From the NCBI GenBank assembly GCA_021817185.1, contig JAKAVU010000011.1, forward strand, positions 1-20,125: a stretch of 20,125 nucleotides of DNA, written 5' to 3'. This stretch comes from a bacterium (GTDB taxonomy: Bacteria > Chloroflexota > Dormibacteria > UBA8260 > Bog-877). Shown here piece after piece: positions 6,898 to 14,488 of the stretch; position 1 is the stretch's first letter, and each line of letters opens with the position of its first letter. The position numbers and the translations under genes are program-made. Under the pieces are notes generated by a model that had not been told where the DNA came from, did no database searches, and saw only the letters and a program-made list of their open reading frames with translations.

Positions 6898-7938
6898 GTG
6901 ATGATCGGTAGGGAATCGGCGACAACGGGGGCGGACGCTCCGGCTGGGACTCACCCACAGCCCCGTTCCGGCCCCGGACTTTTCGCCAAGCTGATCCCCG
7001 CGGAGGCGGCCGGGCGCACCGACCTGAGGGTCGGATACATCTTCGCCATCATGGCGGCGTTGGCCAGCGGGCTGGCGGTCTGGGTGAACTCCATCGGGGT
7101 GCGCACCTTCACCAGCCCGGTGCTTTACACCACATTGAAAAACGCCTTCGTCGGAGTGGTGCTGATCATGCCCCTGCTCTTCTCCAGTCGGATCCGCAAC
7201 GAGTACAGAAGCTTGACTGGGCGCGAGTGGCTGTGGTTGCTGGGGCTGGCGCTCACCGGAGGGAGCTTTGCCTTCGTGTTCGAGTTCACTGGATTGCGCA
7301 TGACCACCGCGTCGACAGGCGCCCTGATCGGCCACTTTCAATACATCCTGGTCGGGGTGATCGCGGTGGCCTTCCTGCGGGAGCGGCTTGAGCCGGCGAT
7401 GTGGGCGGGCTTCGTCGTCCTGTTCATCGGTCTGCTGTTCGCCAGCGGGCTGGGCGCACTGCAATGGAACCAGGGAGCCATCCTGATTGCCATCGCGACG
7501 GTGATGTACGCGGTCAGCTGGGTGGTCGCCCGGCGGCTTCTGAAGCGCCACTCCACCCTCATGGTCTACACCGGGCTGATGTCCATGGGCGTCGTGATGC
7601 TCGCCCTTTACGCGGCCGCGACCGGTCAGTTCGCCGAGCTCGGCAGCCTTGGCGCCACCCAGTGGCACTTCATCCTGCTGGTCGGGGTGATCCTGCTGGT
7701 CAACAATGGGGTCACCCTCACCGCCATGCGGCACGCGCCGGTGGCGGCGGTCACGGCCATCGGCACGTCGGCTCCCATCATCACTACCCTGCTTCAGGTC
7801 GGGACCACGGGAAAGCTGGTGCTGACCCCGCTGGACGGCGTGGGACTGCTCATCCTGCTGATGGGGGCGGCCGCGGTCCTGATCGTGGGAATCCGCTCCG
7901 ACACCCGGCAGTTGGACGTAGGACGGAGCACCACATGA
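6898..7938 (+). CDS. EamA/DMT-family membrane transporter
   Basis: The protein has 346 residues with a 42-residue polar N-terminus, then about ten hydrophobic helices, the size and pattern of the drug/metabolite transporter superfamily. The two EamA repeats are visible: the first from about residue 44 (LRVGYIFAIMAALASG) ending in AVAFLRERLEP, the second from GAILIAIATVMYAVSW to the C-terminus. It would export or exchange a small metabolite across the inner membrane; the substrate is unknown. Starts at GTG 6898 or ATG 6901 are both possible; an AGGGGG tract at 6885-6890 suits either. Its TGA overlaps the ATG of the next gene (ATGA), so both are translated together and may share a function, possibly tied to the hydrogenase locus downstream. 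Confidence 0.9.
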   Translation: MMIGRESATTGADAPAGTHPQPRSGPGLFAKLIPAEAAGRTDLRVGYIFAIMAALASGLAVWVNSIGVRTFTSPVLYTTLKNAFVGVVLIMPLLFSSRIRNEYRSLTGREWLWLLGLALTGGSFAFVFEFTGLRMTTASTGALIGHFQYILVGVIAVAFLRERLEPAMWAGFVVLFIGLLFASGLGALQWNQGAILIAIATVMYAVSWVVARRLLKRHSTLMVYTGLMSMGVVMLALYAAATGQFAELGSLGATQWHFILLVGVILLVNNGVTLTAMRHAPVAAVTAIGTSAPIITTLLQVGTTGKLVLTPLDGVGLLILLMGAAAVLIVGIRSDTRQLDVGRSTT

Positions 7939-8675
7939 CCCTGGACGGCGCCCTCCTGTTCGGACGCTTCGCCTTCCCTCCTAACCAGCTCGGCTACTGC
8001 GGCCCAGAGGACCATCCAGCGCTGCTGCAGTACGTCTCGGAAGGGCGCGCCGACCAGGGGTTGGTCGAGCTCGGACGCAACTTTGAGGGCGCCTATCCCT
8101 ATCTTTGCCTGATCGCACATGCCAACGGGATCACCGACCCCTTCGATCCCCGGGTGGTGGAGGCCTACTGGTTGGGGAACCGTCTGTTGTCCGGGGTTGA
8201 CGGCCGGGCGATGTACCGCTCCCTGCAGGAGCGCTTCGCTAAGCGGATCGGCGCCAAGCAGTTCTCGTGGCTGCTGCCCAAGCTGGAGGCCGGAGCTCAC
8301 CCCCACCACAACTTCCACGTTTTCGACATCAACACTAGGGCGGGCCACCTCCGAGGAGTGCGCTCCACGCTGCTGGTGGAAGCTCTGGACTCCTGCCGGA
8401 TCAGCTGGGGCACCGTGACAGCGGTCGAAGCTGACAAATTGGTGCTGCTGAGAAAGCCCCTCCGCCACGGACCCGACGGCCTGTACCTGGATGCCCCCGA
8501 GCCGGTCCGGGTGACTTGGCAGGTAGATGGGCGGGGGCTGGCTCCCGATGCCGAGGAAGGAGACACAGTCGCGGTGCATTGGAACTGGGCCTGCCTGAGG
8601 CTGGACCAAACCCGGCTCCGCCAGCTCACAGCCGCCACCGCGCGCTGCCTCACCTGGGCCAACCAGACCATGTAG
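7935..8675 (+). CDS. DUF6390-family protein, hydrogenase-associated
   Basis: This 246-residue soluble protein begins MTLDGALLFGRFAFPPNQLG, followed by YCGPEDHPALLQY. It carries further family hallmarks: FEGAYPYLCLIAHANGI, DPRVVEAYWLGN, the His-rich AHPHHNFHVFDI and the Cys-Arg-Ile-Ser-Trp-Gly-Thr-Val segment. I recognise these as DUF6390, a family found in actinobacterial-type [NiFe]-hydrogenase loci whose function is unknown to me. The His cluster (about residues 118-124) could bind metal; this is inference. The start overlaps the transporter stop by 4 bases. The gene runs plus, facing the hydrogenase operon across a hairpin region, so it is part of the same locus but a separate transcript. 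Confidence 0.8.
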   Translation: MTLDGALLFGRFAFPPNQLGYCGPEDHPALLQYVSEGRADQGLVELGRNFEGAYPYLCLIAHANGITDPFDPRVVEAYWLGNRLLSGVDGRAMYRSLQERFAKRIGAKQFSWLLPKLEAGAHPHHNFHVFDINTRAGHLRGVRSTLLVEALDSCRISWGTVTAVEADKLVLLRKPLRHGPDGLYLDAPEPVRVTWQVDGRGLAPDAEEGDTVAVHWNWACLRLDQTRLRQLTAATARCLTWANQTM

Positions 8676-9139
8676 GTTCTACCTCGCCCGCAGGTTGGAC
8701 ACGCCACCGGTTGGGGGCCCGCCGCCGCCTCCTGGATCTTGAGATGCCGCATCGAGGGGGGCGTCGACCATCCGCTGGGCAGCATCGCCAGGGCCGCCCT
8801 CCCGGCGCCCCCTGGCCGGTTCCTCGATGGCGGTCACGTAGGGCGGTGTGGGGACCCCCAGCTCCTGGCGGCGCCGGGCTATCTCCGCGACCTTCTCGGG
8901 CCGCCGAGATGTGTCGACAGGGGCAGGTGAGCGCCGATGCGGAGTGCTGCGCAGGCCGTCGGCTCGCCCCCGTCGGCCGGGTCGAGTCCCCTGCCCGCGG
9001 ACAGCTTCAGCCCGTCGGGTCGCTCAACCAGGATGCCGAGCGGATCCGGCGAGCTCGCCCCGGGCCGCGCCCATTAACGGGCGGGTCGAGACGACAACCC
9101 GCATCCTTGCGGGCGCGGCGCGCCACCACAACCGGGGAC
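8676..9139 (-). pseudogene. Possible decayed gene fragment on the minus strand
   Basis: Minus-strand translation gives two protein-like stretches in different frames. Nearer the hydrogenase side, about 9050-8900, one reads SPDPLGILVERPDGLKLSAG and continues GRGLDPAD; from about 8915 to a TAG at 8681-8679 another reads RRPEKVAEIARRRQELGVPT, then PPYVTAIEEPA. Neither has a credible start codon with a ribosome site. The residue composition is more natural than in other frames, so a frameshifted remnant is plausible. I cannot name the family. A small CCCGCA-TCCT-TGCGGG hairpin lies at 9098-9113. Confidence 0.25.
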
Positions 9140-9181
9140 GTCAGCTCCCCGGGGGCTAGCGTTTCCCCCGGGCGAGCTGAC
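9140..9181. terminator. Long GC hairpin between converging units
   Basis: The left arm 9140-9155 and right arm 9165-9181 pair over 16 bp with a single bulged G, around a 9-base loop. Outer GGGGACG (9133-9139) and CGTCCCC (9192-9198) could add a second stem. It lies 20 bases beyond the stop of the minus-strand membrane protein and downstream of the plus-strand DUF6390 gene. It lacks a T-run but is well placed to end the hydrogenase transcript. Confidence 0.6.
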
Positions 9182-9201
9182 CCAGTTTTGCCGTCCCCTG
9201 C

Positions 9202-9711
9202 TTACTGATGGGCCTCGGGGCTCATGACTCCGGTTTGACGGCGCACGGTGCCGACGTACACGGTGTAGCCGACGACAACGGCCGCCAGGACGGCGATGAT
9301 CGCGCCGGGGCCATAGTGATAACCAATCGCCTGGAGGGGGCTCATGGCGAGGCTGGCCCCCGTCATCTTGCTGCCCATCATCATCCCGTGGCCGGCCATC
9401 GGGCTCGAGGAGGTGCCGACGAAGGACAGGCTCGGCCCTACCAGGAACCAGATGCCGGCTACCAGGGCCAGCAATCCACCCCCCAGCCGCCAGGACCTAC
9501 TACCAGCCGCCGTCAGGAGCACCACCCCTCCCACGATCGCAGCCAGCGCTGGCACTACGTGCAACTCAGCCCTGGCCGCCGTCCAAGTCCAGGCACCACC
9601 GGCCCCCATCGAGTACCCGAAGAGCGGCCCCACGAAGGGGATCAGGCCACCCCAGGCTCCGACCACGATGATCGGAATCCCGACCCGCCAAGCGAAACTC
9701 CTGTCACCCAT
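9202..9711 (-). CDS. Four-helix membrane protein of unknown function
   Basis: The 169-residue protein has four hydrophobic segments, at about residues 9-31, 50-67, 75-97 and 128-150. Between helices 3 and 4 is a loop with MAGHGMMMGSKMTG, rich in Met, Gly and His, which could bind a soft metal such as copper (inference). The third segment (LGGGLLALVAGIWFLVGPSL) resembles SPW-repeat-type membrane proteins. A GGAGGAGG Shine-Dalgarno (9728-9721) lies 9 bases before the ATG. It is 87 bases after the ABM-domain gene on the same strand and may be the last gene of the hydrogenase operon, or an independent unit. The gene ends just before a long hairpin. Confidence 0.72.
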   Translation of the reverse strand: MGDRSFAWRVGIPIIVVGAWGGLIPFVGPLFGYSMGAGGAWTWTAARAELHVVPALAAIVGGVVLLTAAGSRSWRLGGGLLALVAGIWFLVGPSLSFVGTSSSPMAGHGMMMGSKMTGASLAMSPLQAIGYHYGPGAIIAVLAAVVVGYTVYVGTVRRQTGVMSPEAHQ

Positions 9712-9798
9712 AGACTTGCACCTCCTCCAGTCCGGACTGCCGCCCCCATAGATACCCCGAAGTCGAGCGCCTGTCTAGATGTCGACGACAGATACCTC

Positions 9799-10653
9799 TC
9801 ACGCTCCAGGGCGTCCGCGGTCCCGAGCACCGCCCCTGCAACTGTCCCCGGGTGCGTCCCAGATCCGGCCCGGATTGGTCCACAGGGTGGCCAGGGCCGG
9901 CAGAGAGCGTCCACGTTCCGCTAGCAAACTGAGGAAACGCGCCGCCTCCAGGGGCGAGGATTGGCGGCGGCCGAAGCTGGCGAACGCGGACGCCTCGTCC
10001 TGCCAACGGTCGAGCAAATGGAAGTGGAGGGGGTCGCCGGTGTCGCGCAGCAGCAGGCGCTGCTGGAAGCCGGCTTCGCCGGCGAGCCGCTCAGCCTGGG
10101 TCTCGAGAGTGGCCAAGTACTCCTTGAGGCAAGGGGCCTTCACCCAGTTCTCGACCGCCAGCACAAACGTTGCCTCGGATCCCTCCACCTTCGGTCCCAC
10201 CTCGCGGGGCAGTGTCCTCACGGTCCCGGTGGTGGTGACCGGCGGCCCGGCCAACGCCGCCGGCGACGCGATGGTCCGGCTGGCAGCCAGGCCCGAGTGC
10301 AACGCCTCAAGGTCACTCCAGCCATCCACAAGCCAATACACTCCCGCCTCCAGCTGGCTGCTCAGCGTAAGGCGCCATCGAAAGGCTGAGTACGCCTCCA
10401 GAGCCATCTGCTGATCCCTAACCGAAGCTAGGTACACGTCCTGGCGAGCCGGGTCCACCTCGTGGACCTGCAGCACGCCCCACATCAGGCGCGGGCCCAG
10501 GATGGCCATGACCGCGCCATGAGCCACCTGGGCAGAGGCGCTCTCACGATCGCGCAGCGTGCCAGCGGCCAAGGCAATCTTGCGGCCGCCTGCCGCGAGG
10601 GACCAACCAGGCAGAGGAGCCAGGTCCGTGGACCCCCGCCGCCCCGAAGTCAC
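9799..10653 (-). CDS. Protein with two ABM-like (dimeric alpha/beta barrel) domains
   Basis: The longest reading has 284 residues from a GTG at 10653, 9 bases after the protease stop; no Shine-Dalgarno is evident, and an internal ATG at about 10508 (MAILGPRLMWGVLQVHEV) is a real alternative. Two similar halves are seen. The first, about residues 57-125, runs MWGVLQVHEVDPARQDVYL to VYWLVDGWSDLEAL. The second, about 165-235, runs TFVLAVENWVKAPCLKEYL to LHFHLLDRWQDEASAFASF. This strand-helix-strand-strand-W-helix layout is that of antibiotic-biosynthesis-monooxygenase-like domains, which bind small molecules or haem-like ligands as dimers. Here the two copies could form an internal dimer. Its position after the maturation protease suggests a hydrogenase-linked role, unknown to me. 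Confidence 0.65.
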   Translation of the reverse strand: MTSGRRGSTDLAPLPGWSLAAGGRKIALAAGTLRDRESASAQVAHGAVMAILGPRLMWGVLQVHEVDPARQDVYLASVRDQQMALEAYSAFRWRLTLSSQLEAGVYWLVDGWSDLEALHSGLAASRTIASPAALAGPPVTTTGTVRTLPREVGPKVEGSEATFVLAVENWVKAPCLKEYLATLETQAERLAGEAGFQQRLLLRDTGDPLHFHLLDRWQDEASAFASFGRRQSSPLEAARFLSLLAERGRSLPALATLWTNPGRIWDAPGDSCRGGARDRGRPGA

Positions 10654-10662
10654 CCGGGGTAG

Positions 10663-11205
10663 TCACAGCCAATGTTCGAGCGCCTCGGCTACCATCGCCA
10701 GGGCGGCGGGAACGGTCCGCTCCACCACCGCGCTCATGGCGAGGGAGAGGCCGTCGACAGCCTCCGGCTCGCAACCTATGATTCGCACCCGCGGAGGCAG
10801 CACCCCGAGCCCCTTGGCCAGGATCAGGGCTCGATCCGGGGTGGCCCAGTGCATGTCGGACAGAAAGTCGCGCCGCGCCGCCAGACTCAGCGCCGACAAG
10901 TCAGGGACGACGGGCTCGAGGAAGTGCAGGGTGCCTGGCGCACTGCCCTGCCGGACCGCGTCCAGTAGCAGGAGAGCCTCGTAGCCATGGAGCAGCTCCT
11001 GGACCAGATGCACCCCCCCGATCCCGAATTCGCGGACCGTGATCGCCAGCGCCGGGACTCCGGCCCTGGACCCCCGGCTCAGGGCCGGACCTTCCCACCC
11101 ACCAGGGCACCAGCCGGGCATCGCCATCAGCCGCTCCGCGACCACGACTCCGAACGCGTCGTCGCCGCGCAGGACGTTCCCCATCCCTGCGATGAGGACC
11201 TTCAA
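10663..11205 (-). CDS. [NiFe]-hydrogenase maturation protease (HyaD/HycI type)
   Basis: The 180-residue protein has the family's usual length. It opens with the signature VLIAGMGNVLRGDDAFGV (residues 3-20), containing the Asp15/Asp16 metal-binding site. It continues with Asp82 in ALLLLDAV and His119 in SDMHWATP, the other expected nickel-recognition positions. Such proteases clip the C-terminal tail of the hydrogenase large subunit once nickel is inserted. I chose the TTG at 11205 because it lies just before the conserved first strand; the frame is open upstream to 11484, but that part is Pro/Arg-rich and non-homologous. It follows the winged-helix gene after a 193-base gap. Confidence 0.85.
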   Translation of the reverse strand: MKVLIAGMGNVLRGDDAFGVVVAERLMAMPGWCPGGWEGPALSRGSRAGVPALAITVREFGIGGVHLVQELLHGYEALLLLDAVRQGSAPGTLHFLEPVVPDLSALSLAARRDFLSDMHWATPDRALILAKGLGVLPPRVRIIGCEPEAVDGLSLAMSAVVERTVPAALAMVAEALEHWL

Positions 11206-11398
11206 GGAGTCCCCGCGGGGACCGTTCGGACGGCGAGAGACCCGGCGCGGCCCGCCGAGCGCCCGGGGCGACTGGCTGCCGACTGAATCCGCGCCCAAGC
11301 CCCGAAGGTCGGACGGGGCGGGGCCGTGCCTGGCGCCCGGACCAAAGTCCACGTCCGTAGGGCATCCTCCTGAACCTGGCCGGGGCCCGCAGATGGGG

Positions 11399-11794
11399 TC
11401 AGCCACCGTACGCGCGGGCCAGGCGCTCGGTGGCGCACTGGGCCGCTCTGGCCGCTGATTGATGGCACCAGCAGTCGGGCCCACACTCCCCGTGAGCCTG
11501 GCCGGTCAGACCCTCGAACTCCATGGCGAAGGCCCTCTTGCCGGCGTCCTTGCCCATCTCGGTGAGAGTCCAGGTGCCCTCTCCCGACGGCTCCAGGAAG
11601 CCCTCGTCGCTCACCCGGGCCAACAGAGCCCCGAGCTGGGGCTCGTCGCCGCCCAGGAAGGTGCGCAGCGAGGCCACCCCGACCGAGTGCCCCAGGCCCT
11701 CCCCGGCCATCCAGTACATGACCTGGAGGATCTCGTCTCGCCAGAAGAGATACTCCGCCTCGGGCGGCATTCCCGCGGGCGGCTGTTCACGCAT
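11399..11794 (-). CDS. Winged-helix protein with C-terminal Cys cluster, hydrogenase-associated
   Basis: From the ATG at 11794, which overlaps the preceding stop by 8 bases (ATGCGTGA), the protein has 131 residues. Residues 14-85 look like a winged helix: EYLFWRDEILQVMYWM, then ASLRTFLG, LLARVSDEGFLE and TWTLTEMGKDAGKRAF. The tail from residue 101 reads HGECGPDCWCHQS and later QC, giving His101, Cys104, Cys108, Cys110, His111 and Cys120, a compact metal- or cluster-binding set. It has no TM segment. It could be a metal or Fe-S responsive regulator, or a maturation factor that handles a metal; both are inference. I do not know a characterised homologue. Location between two protease-like genes suggests an assembly role. 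Confidence 0.75.
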   Translation of the reverse strand: MREQPPAGMPPEAEYLFWRDEILQVMYWMAGEGLGHSVGVASLRTFLGGDEPQLGALLARVSDEGFLEPSGEGTWTLTEMGKDAGKRAFAMEFEGLTGQAHGECGPDCWCHQSAARAAQCATERLARAYGG

Positions 11795-12296
11795 CGCTGC
11801 CGACCTCGGCCCGCAGCATCTGCTCGAGCTCGTCGACAGCACGCTCTACGGCCGGGCTGAAGCCGTCCCCGAAGCCCTCGTCCTGCGGCTCCACCTCATA
11901 CACCCAAGTTGGCTCCGGCAGAGCCCGGAAGTGACTGGCCACGATCAGGGTGTGCTCCAGGCTGATCACCGCCTGCGCTGCTTCGGCCACCCGCTCCTGA
12001 ACCGTCTTCGGATCGTGCCCGCCGGTCCACAGATAGTGCCTGATCGTGCCGGGGACAGCGCCCCGGACCGCCGCCCCATAGAACACCGCCCGAGCGTAGC
12101 CGGCCTCCCGCAGCCGGTGCACAGCGTCGATGGCGCCGAAACTGAAGTCCTCCACGTCCACCCCCTGAGGCCATGCACGAGACGCCAGGCGGTCGGCTAG
12201 GACCGGGCCTACGGAGTGGTCGCGCAGATTGCTGTACCCGATCCCGGCCAGCAGGGTGCGGGGCCAGCTGGCCTCACTCTTCGAGTCCACAGCCAC
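11787..12296 (-). CDS. Divergent hydrogenase maturation protease-like protein
   Basis: The first strand and loop, TLLAGIGYSNLRDHSVGPVL (about residues 14-33), follow the maturation-protease pattern G-x-G-N-x-L-x-x-D-x-x-G, but Tyr-Ser is inserted before Asn. The next blocks are VEDFSFGAIDAVHRL and ARAVFYGAA, where the canonical enzymes have a strand ending in Asp; that Asp is absent here (Tyr-Gly instead). HTLIVASHFRALPEP supplies two His later. This 169-residue reading starts at GTG 12296, with GTG 12311 and 12290 as alternatives; all overlap the large-subunit stop. It is a paralogue that has lost part of the usual nickel site, so it may be a scaffold or act on a non-standard tail. The gene lies directly after the large subunit. 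Confidence 0.72.
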   Translation of the reverse strand: MAVDSKSEASWPRTLLAGIGYSNLRDHSVGPVLADRLASRAWPQGVDVEDFSFGAIDAVHRLREAGYARAVFYGAAVRGAVPGTIRHYLWTGGHDPKTVQERVAEAAQAVISLEHTLIVASHFRALPEPTWVYEVEPQDEGFGDGFSPAVERAVDELEQMLRAEVGSDA

Positions 12297-14163
12297 AGGT
12301 GTTGACCTCACGACTCACCATGAGCTGGCCCTCAGCGTAGATGTGGGTGGTGCAGGGCATGCAGGGGTCAAAGCTGCGGATGGTGCGGAGGATGTCGATG
12401 CCCTTGAAGTCTTGGGGCCTGTCAAAGCTCTCCAGGATGGGGGTGTTCAGCACCGCCTCCTCGTACGGTCCGGGGTTACCGAAGGGGTCCTTGGGCGACG
12501 CGTTCCAGGTGGAGGGGGTCACGATCTGATAGTTGCTGATGACCCCCTTGTCGATGACGCAATGGTGGGTCAGGAAACCACGCCCCGCCCCCCAGAAGCC
12601 GACCCCAAGACGCTCGTCCTGGGGGATCTCGTAGGGAGTGTGAACCCGGATGTCACCGCTTTTCATCAGGTCCCATGCCCGCAGCACATCGTTCATCGCG
12701 ACCAGCGCCGTGTAGGCGATGCAGTAGGCACGCGCTCGATTGCGCTCGAAGGCTCCCCACAACTGCGGGACGGTCCATTCCAGCTCCATCTCCGGCAAGG
12801 TGCCCTTCGGCAGTGACATGCGCAAGCTGTGTCCGGTCGCCTGGATGAACGGGTTGGCGGGTAGCTTCTGGGCCAGGGCGGTGACGTACATCCTGGTGTA
12901 TGCGCCCCCCTCCATCGACACCCGGTCCCAGCGCGGGGCAGTGTCCCAGGTGTACTTCTCCTTCCAGTTGGTCCCGCCCGGCTTGGGCCTGGTCTCCTTG
13001 TTCCACATGTGGTGGGGGCTGAGTGGATTGCCAGCGGGGTCTGTCGGATGGCGAGTGGGAAGATCCGACCAATCGTCGTAGAAGGAGTGCTCCACAAACT
13101 CCTCGAGACCCATGTTGATCTGCTGCAGCTTGGTGGTGCGCAGCTCCCCGTCCACGATCACCCCGGGAGTCGCCCAGCGGCGCTCGCCCCACTCGTTGCA
13201 ATTGGCATAGGTGGCGTCGTAGGCCTCGGGATCGTCCCAGATCCCCACATCTATCTGGTTGGCCGGTCGCGCTCCCACGCGGCGATAGTCGGGGTTGACC
13301 TCATACATGAAGTCGACCAGGTCGTCCCAGATCGCCACGACCTTCTTGCCGTAGTCGAAAAACTGGACCAGCCTGGCGTAGTACTCGTGGAACGAGGTGT
13401 TGGAGATGGTGGAGCTGACTCCCCCCGGGATCATGGTCTGCGGGTGCGGGTACTTGGCATGGAGCACGACGTAGGCCTCTCGGGCCAGCCTGGTCATCTC
13501 CAGAGCCTCCAGATAGAGGCGGCCCGTGAGAGGATTGAGGTCGCGCATGATGGCGCCGACGGTGGCATAGCCATGCCACTGGCCAAAGCGGGTGGCACTG
13601 CTGGCGGCCTTGTCCCAGACCTCGGGGTTGGTCTCCCGCACCGCCTGCTCCGAATAGTCGGGCCCGGCCAGCAGGAACAGGTGCAGCGGGTGATCGTAAA
13701 GGAATTCCATCGCCAGGCCCAGGTTACGGACCACGATGCCCAACGGCGGTGGTTTTACCCCGAAGGCCATCTCCAGGGCCAGTGCCGCGGTCGCCGAGTG
13801 CACTCCCCCGCAGACCCCGCAGGCCCGGCTGGAGATGAAGATCGCGTCTCGCGGGTCGCGGCCCTTCAGGATCAGCTCGTAGCCCCGGAACAGGGTCGCC
13901 ATGCTGTTGGTCTCCAGCACCCGCCGCTCGTCAAGGTCGCAGACTGAGTGAAAGGCGAGCGCCCCCGCGACCCGGGTCACCGGGTCGACGTTGAATTCCT
14001 TGACATGGCCGTTGCGCGCCAGCAACTCGCGGATCTGATCGTGCTGGAGTCCCTGCTTCGTCGGCGGGCGGACGGTCTGGGTGTCGTATGCCTGCGCGAA
14101 GTCAGCTCTGAGATGAGCCTTGCCCGCCTCGTCGAAGTCGACGGGCAGGTTCTTGAAGCACAT
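12274..14163 (-). CDS. hhyL: [NiFe]-hydrogenase large subunit, group 1h/actinobacterial type
   Basis: The ATG at 14163 gives 629 residues, the expected length for this group; longer readings overlap the preceding gene. It carries the NiFe active site. L1 motif RACGVCGGVH (residues 113-122) has Cys115 and Cys118, and L2 motif DPCMPCTTH (599-607) has Cys601 and Cys604. All four nickel ligands are present, so the enzyme should be functional. After His607, the usual cleavage point, a 22-residue tail follows that ends in an odd CGCGLEE. Further conserved parts are ITNxxx-free VDPVTRVAGALAFHS near the start and GGVSSTISNTSFHEYYARL in the middle. It oxidises H2 with the small subunit at 15707. The symbol follows the naming used for high-affinity hydrogenases. 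Confidence 0.95.
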   Translation of the reverse strand: MCFKNLPVDFDEAGKAHLRADFAQAYDTQTVRPPTKQGLQHDQIRELLARNGHVKEFNVDPVTRVAGALAFHSVCDLDERRVLETNSMATLFRGYELILKGRDPRDAIFISSRACGVCGGVHSATAALALEMAFGVKPPPLGIVVRNLGLAMEFLYDHPLHLFLLAGPDYSEQAVRETNPEVWDKAASSATRFGQWHGYATVGAIMRDLNPLTGRLYLEALEMTRLAREAYVVLHAKYPHPQTMIPGGVSSTISNTSFHEYYARLVQFFDYGKKVVAIWDDLVDFMYEVNPDYRRVGARPANQIDVGIWDDPEAYDATYANCNEWGERRWATPGVIVDGELRTTKLQQINMGLEEFVEHSFYDDWSDLPTRHPTDPAGNPLSPHHMWNKETRPKPGGTNWKEKYTWDTAPRWDRVSMEGGAYTRMYVTALAQKLPANPFIQATGHSLRMSLPKGTLPEMELEWTVPQLWGAFERNRARAYCIAYTALVAMNDVLRAWDLMKSGDIRVHTPYEIPQDERLGVGFWGAGRGFLTHHCVIDKGVISNYQIVTPSTWNASPKDPFGNPGPYEEAVLNTPILESFDRPQDFKGIDILRTIRSFDPCMPCTTHIYAEGQLMVSREVNTCGCGLEE

Positions 14164-14170
14164 TAGACTC

Positions 14171-14488
14171 TCACCCCCGCTTTCCGCCGGCGGGAGCCTC
14201 GGCCCCCTCCACATGCCGTTCTGCCGCAACCGCCTCTACCAGCCTCCGGTAGTGCCCACCGACCGTCAGCAGACCTCCCAGGAGTTGGCCGAGAGCGCCG
14301 TTGATGGTGCCGATCTGCTCCGGCAGATCGGTTGTCTGGCGGGCGACCTGGTCCAGCCCCTGGCTCAGCTTTCCGGCCAGGTTGGCGGCGCGACGGAGAT
14401 AGACAAGCACCAGCACCAGGGTCACCGCCAGCACCAGTACGTAGACGATGGCCAGGGCAAAGGAGATCAACATCAGGACCTCGCTCAT
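14171..14488 (-). CDS. Small membrane protein E of the hydrogenase operon (fifth of five)
   Basis: The 105-residue protein has one long N-terminal hydrophobic helix (about residues 4-31, rich in Leu and Val), then an Arg-Arg stop and a soluble amphipathic helix. The segment VARQTTDLPEQIGTINGALG aligns by eye with VARNTVHIPALIQTNQMVAD of protein B and VETGHIPTQVIRLNRQLEQV of protein C, so these are paralogues. The charged C-terminal tail ends AGGKRG. The ATG overlaps the stop of D (ATGA), and the large subunit begins 7 bases after its stop. Together the five may form a heteromeric membrane stalk for the hydrogenase (inference). Confidence 0.8.
   Translation of the reverse strand: MSEVLMLISFALAIVYVLVLAVTLVLVLVYLRRAANLAGKLSQGLDQVARQTTDLPEQIGTINGALGQLLGGLLTVGGHYRRLVEAVAAERHVEGAEAPAGGKRG

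Noticed and set aside
7401..7934. Long N-terminal extension of the DUF6390 frame across the transporter gene.
   Set aside because: The extension is a shadow of the transporter; the family start matches the ATG at 7935.
13009..13947. 312-residue plus-strand ORF opposite the hydrogenase large subunit.
   Set aside because: It is the antisense of a clearly recognised hydrogenase gene; such long antisense frames are normal in GC-rich DNA.
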